Of a stretch of 64,000 nucleotides of DNA, positions 63,444-64,000 are shown in pieces. Within the stretch, counting starts at the first letter, position 1; each line of letters opens with the position of its first letter. The translations under genes were made by a program, and so were the position numbers. Source of the stretch: Mallotus nudiflorus (Eukaryota; Streptophyta; Magnoliopsida; Malpighiales; Euphorbiaceae); the NCBI GenBank assembly GCA_947683625.1, contig CANTUR010000285.1, forward strand, positions 1 through 64,000, in the 5' to 3' direction. Under the pieces are notes generated by a model. The model saw nothing but the letters and a program-made list of their open reading frames with translations. It was not told the DNA's origin and ran no database searches.

Positions 63444-63887
63444 TCAATGTTCTTCACTTTCTTTCTTACTAAAACCTTTGCTAGAGCTTTCTGAAGATAA
63501 TTTTTTCGGTGTAAAGAGATGCTTCTCCACATCACCAACCAACGGGATTTCCTATATGTTCACATACCATTCAATTCCATGCCAAAACAAACCAAAAACT
63601 AGCAAGTAAAAAATCCCTACTTCTTCACAAAACTTAAAAAATATATATATGAAAAAAGAACATACACGCCTGCTCAAATAGAATGTCATATGCTACTATG
63701 TACATTAGTTCCTCTTTTCTTTGCAACTGTAAACGGTACAGCCAAATTCAAAATTCCAAGTTTGCTTTATCCAAATAATACAACTCAAAATAGAACCCAG
63801 AAATCAAAAAAAAGAAAAATCTTGTAACCTTAAAGTAGCTATTGAGTACACCAACAGACTCCAATACATCCCGAATAATAGATAAAT
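63444..63887 (-). CDS. C-terminal two exons of an unidentified gene, running off the right edge
   Basis: On the - strand, exon 63829-63887 (after a CAG acceptor at 63888-63890, before a GT donor at 63828) encodes LSIIRDVLESVGVLNSYFK. After a 277-bp intron, exon 63444-63551 (acceptor ATATAG) encodes EIPLVGDVEKHLFTPKKL followed by a Ser/Lys/Glu-rich tail ending in EEH and TGA at 63444-63446. Phases agree: two bases come from the previous exon, then phase 0. Codon content is clearly protein-like in an AT-rich setting. The tail is hydrophilic and may be disordered. The upstream exons lie beyond 64000. I do not recognise the family. Confidence 0.6.
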
Positions 63888-64000
63888 CTGGTAAACAAAA
63901 GAAAAAAAAGGAAAATACACTAACTTTATACAATTTTGTAAAAAAGAAACAAACTTTACCACATTACAGTAAAAACCCACTAATAAATAGAGAAGAACAT

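Noticed and set aside
63283..63609. A 108-codon + strand frame at the right edge
   Set aside because: It is antisense to the better supported exon at 63444-63551 on the - strand, which has splice sites and protein-like composition.
1..64000. CRISPR arrays, bacterial operons, tRNA or rRNA genes
   Set aside because: None could be recognised. The tandem repeats found have no spacer pattern, and all coding features are plant nuclear.

Overview
The window is nuclear DNA of a flowering plant, most likely a eudicot. It is very AT-rich, its genes have GT-AG introns, it carries a plant alpha-expansin and a plant PTB3-type splicing regulator, and the rest is plant LTR retrotransposons, a plant L1-type LINE and a Mutator-like element. 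The species cannot be fixed from sequence alone.

Host genes are few. (1) A ten-exon polypyrimidine-tract-binding protein gene, PTB3 type, + strand, 8808-15157, with three RRMs and 471 residues. (2) A three-exon alpha-expansin, + strand, 53045-54105, 241 residues. (3) The last two coding exons of an unidentified gene on the - strand, 63444-63887, which runs off the right edge. They have no evident functional link.

Mobile DNA, left to right. A complete Ty1/copia element (981-7181) has near-identical 5'-TA...CA-3' LTRs and a perfect 5-bp target duplication, but broken gag and pol. A roughly 3.9-kb poly(A)-tailed retroposon without a visible reverse transcriptase lies between perfect 12-bp duplications (19342-23264). 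A Mutator-like element with 107-bp inverted termini and a 10-bp duplication (23408-25055) holds a gene fragment, so it looks like a Pack-MULE.

From 25704 to about 51111 the sequence can be read as one nest. A - strand L1-type LINE is split into four pieces by three insertions: a SIRE/Maximus-like copia (26894-41632) that itself contains a truncated gypsy element (29357 to about 35620), a solo LTR (42060-45288), and an inverted solo LTR (47561-50840). The gypsy 5' LTR and both solo LTRs belong to one family of unusually long LTRs (3.2-3.5 kb). All three share two ordered pairs of splice-like donor and acceptor sites around GC-richer blocks. This LTR-internal exon/intron-like layout is the most interesting unexplained signal here.

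The right end (54106-63190) is AT-rich intergenic DNA with a T-rich tract of about 490 bp, a degenerate 41-bp tandem repeat inside a larger duplication, and a few GC-richer islands of unknown origin. No CRISPR array, rRNA or tRNA gene was recognised.
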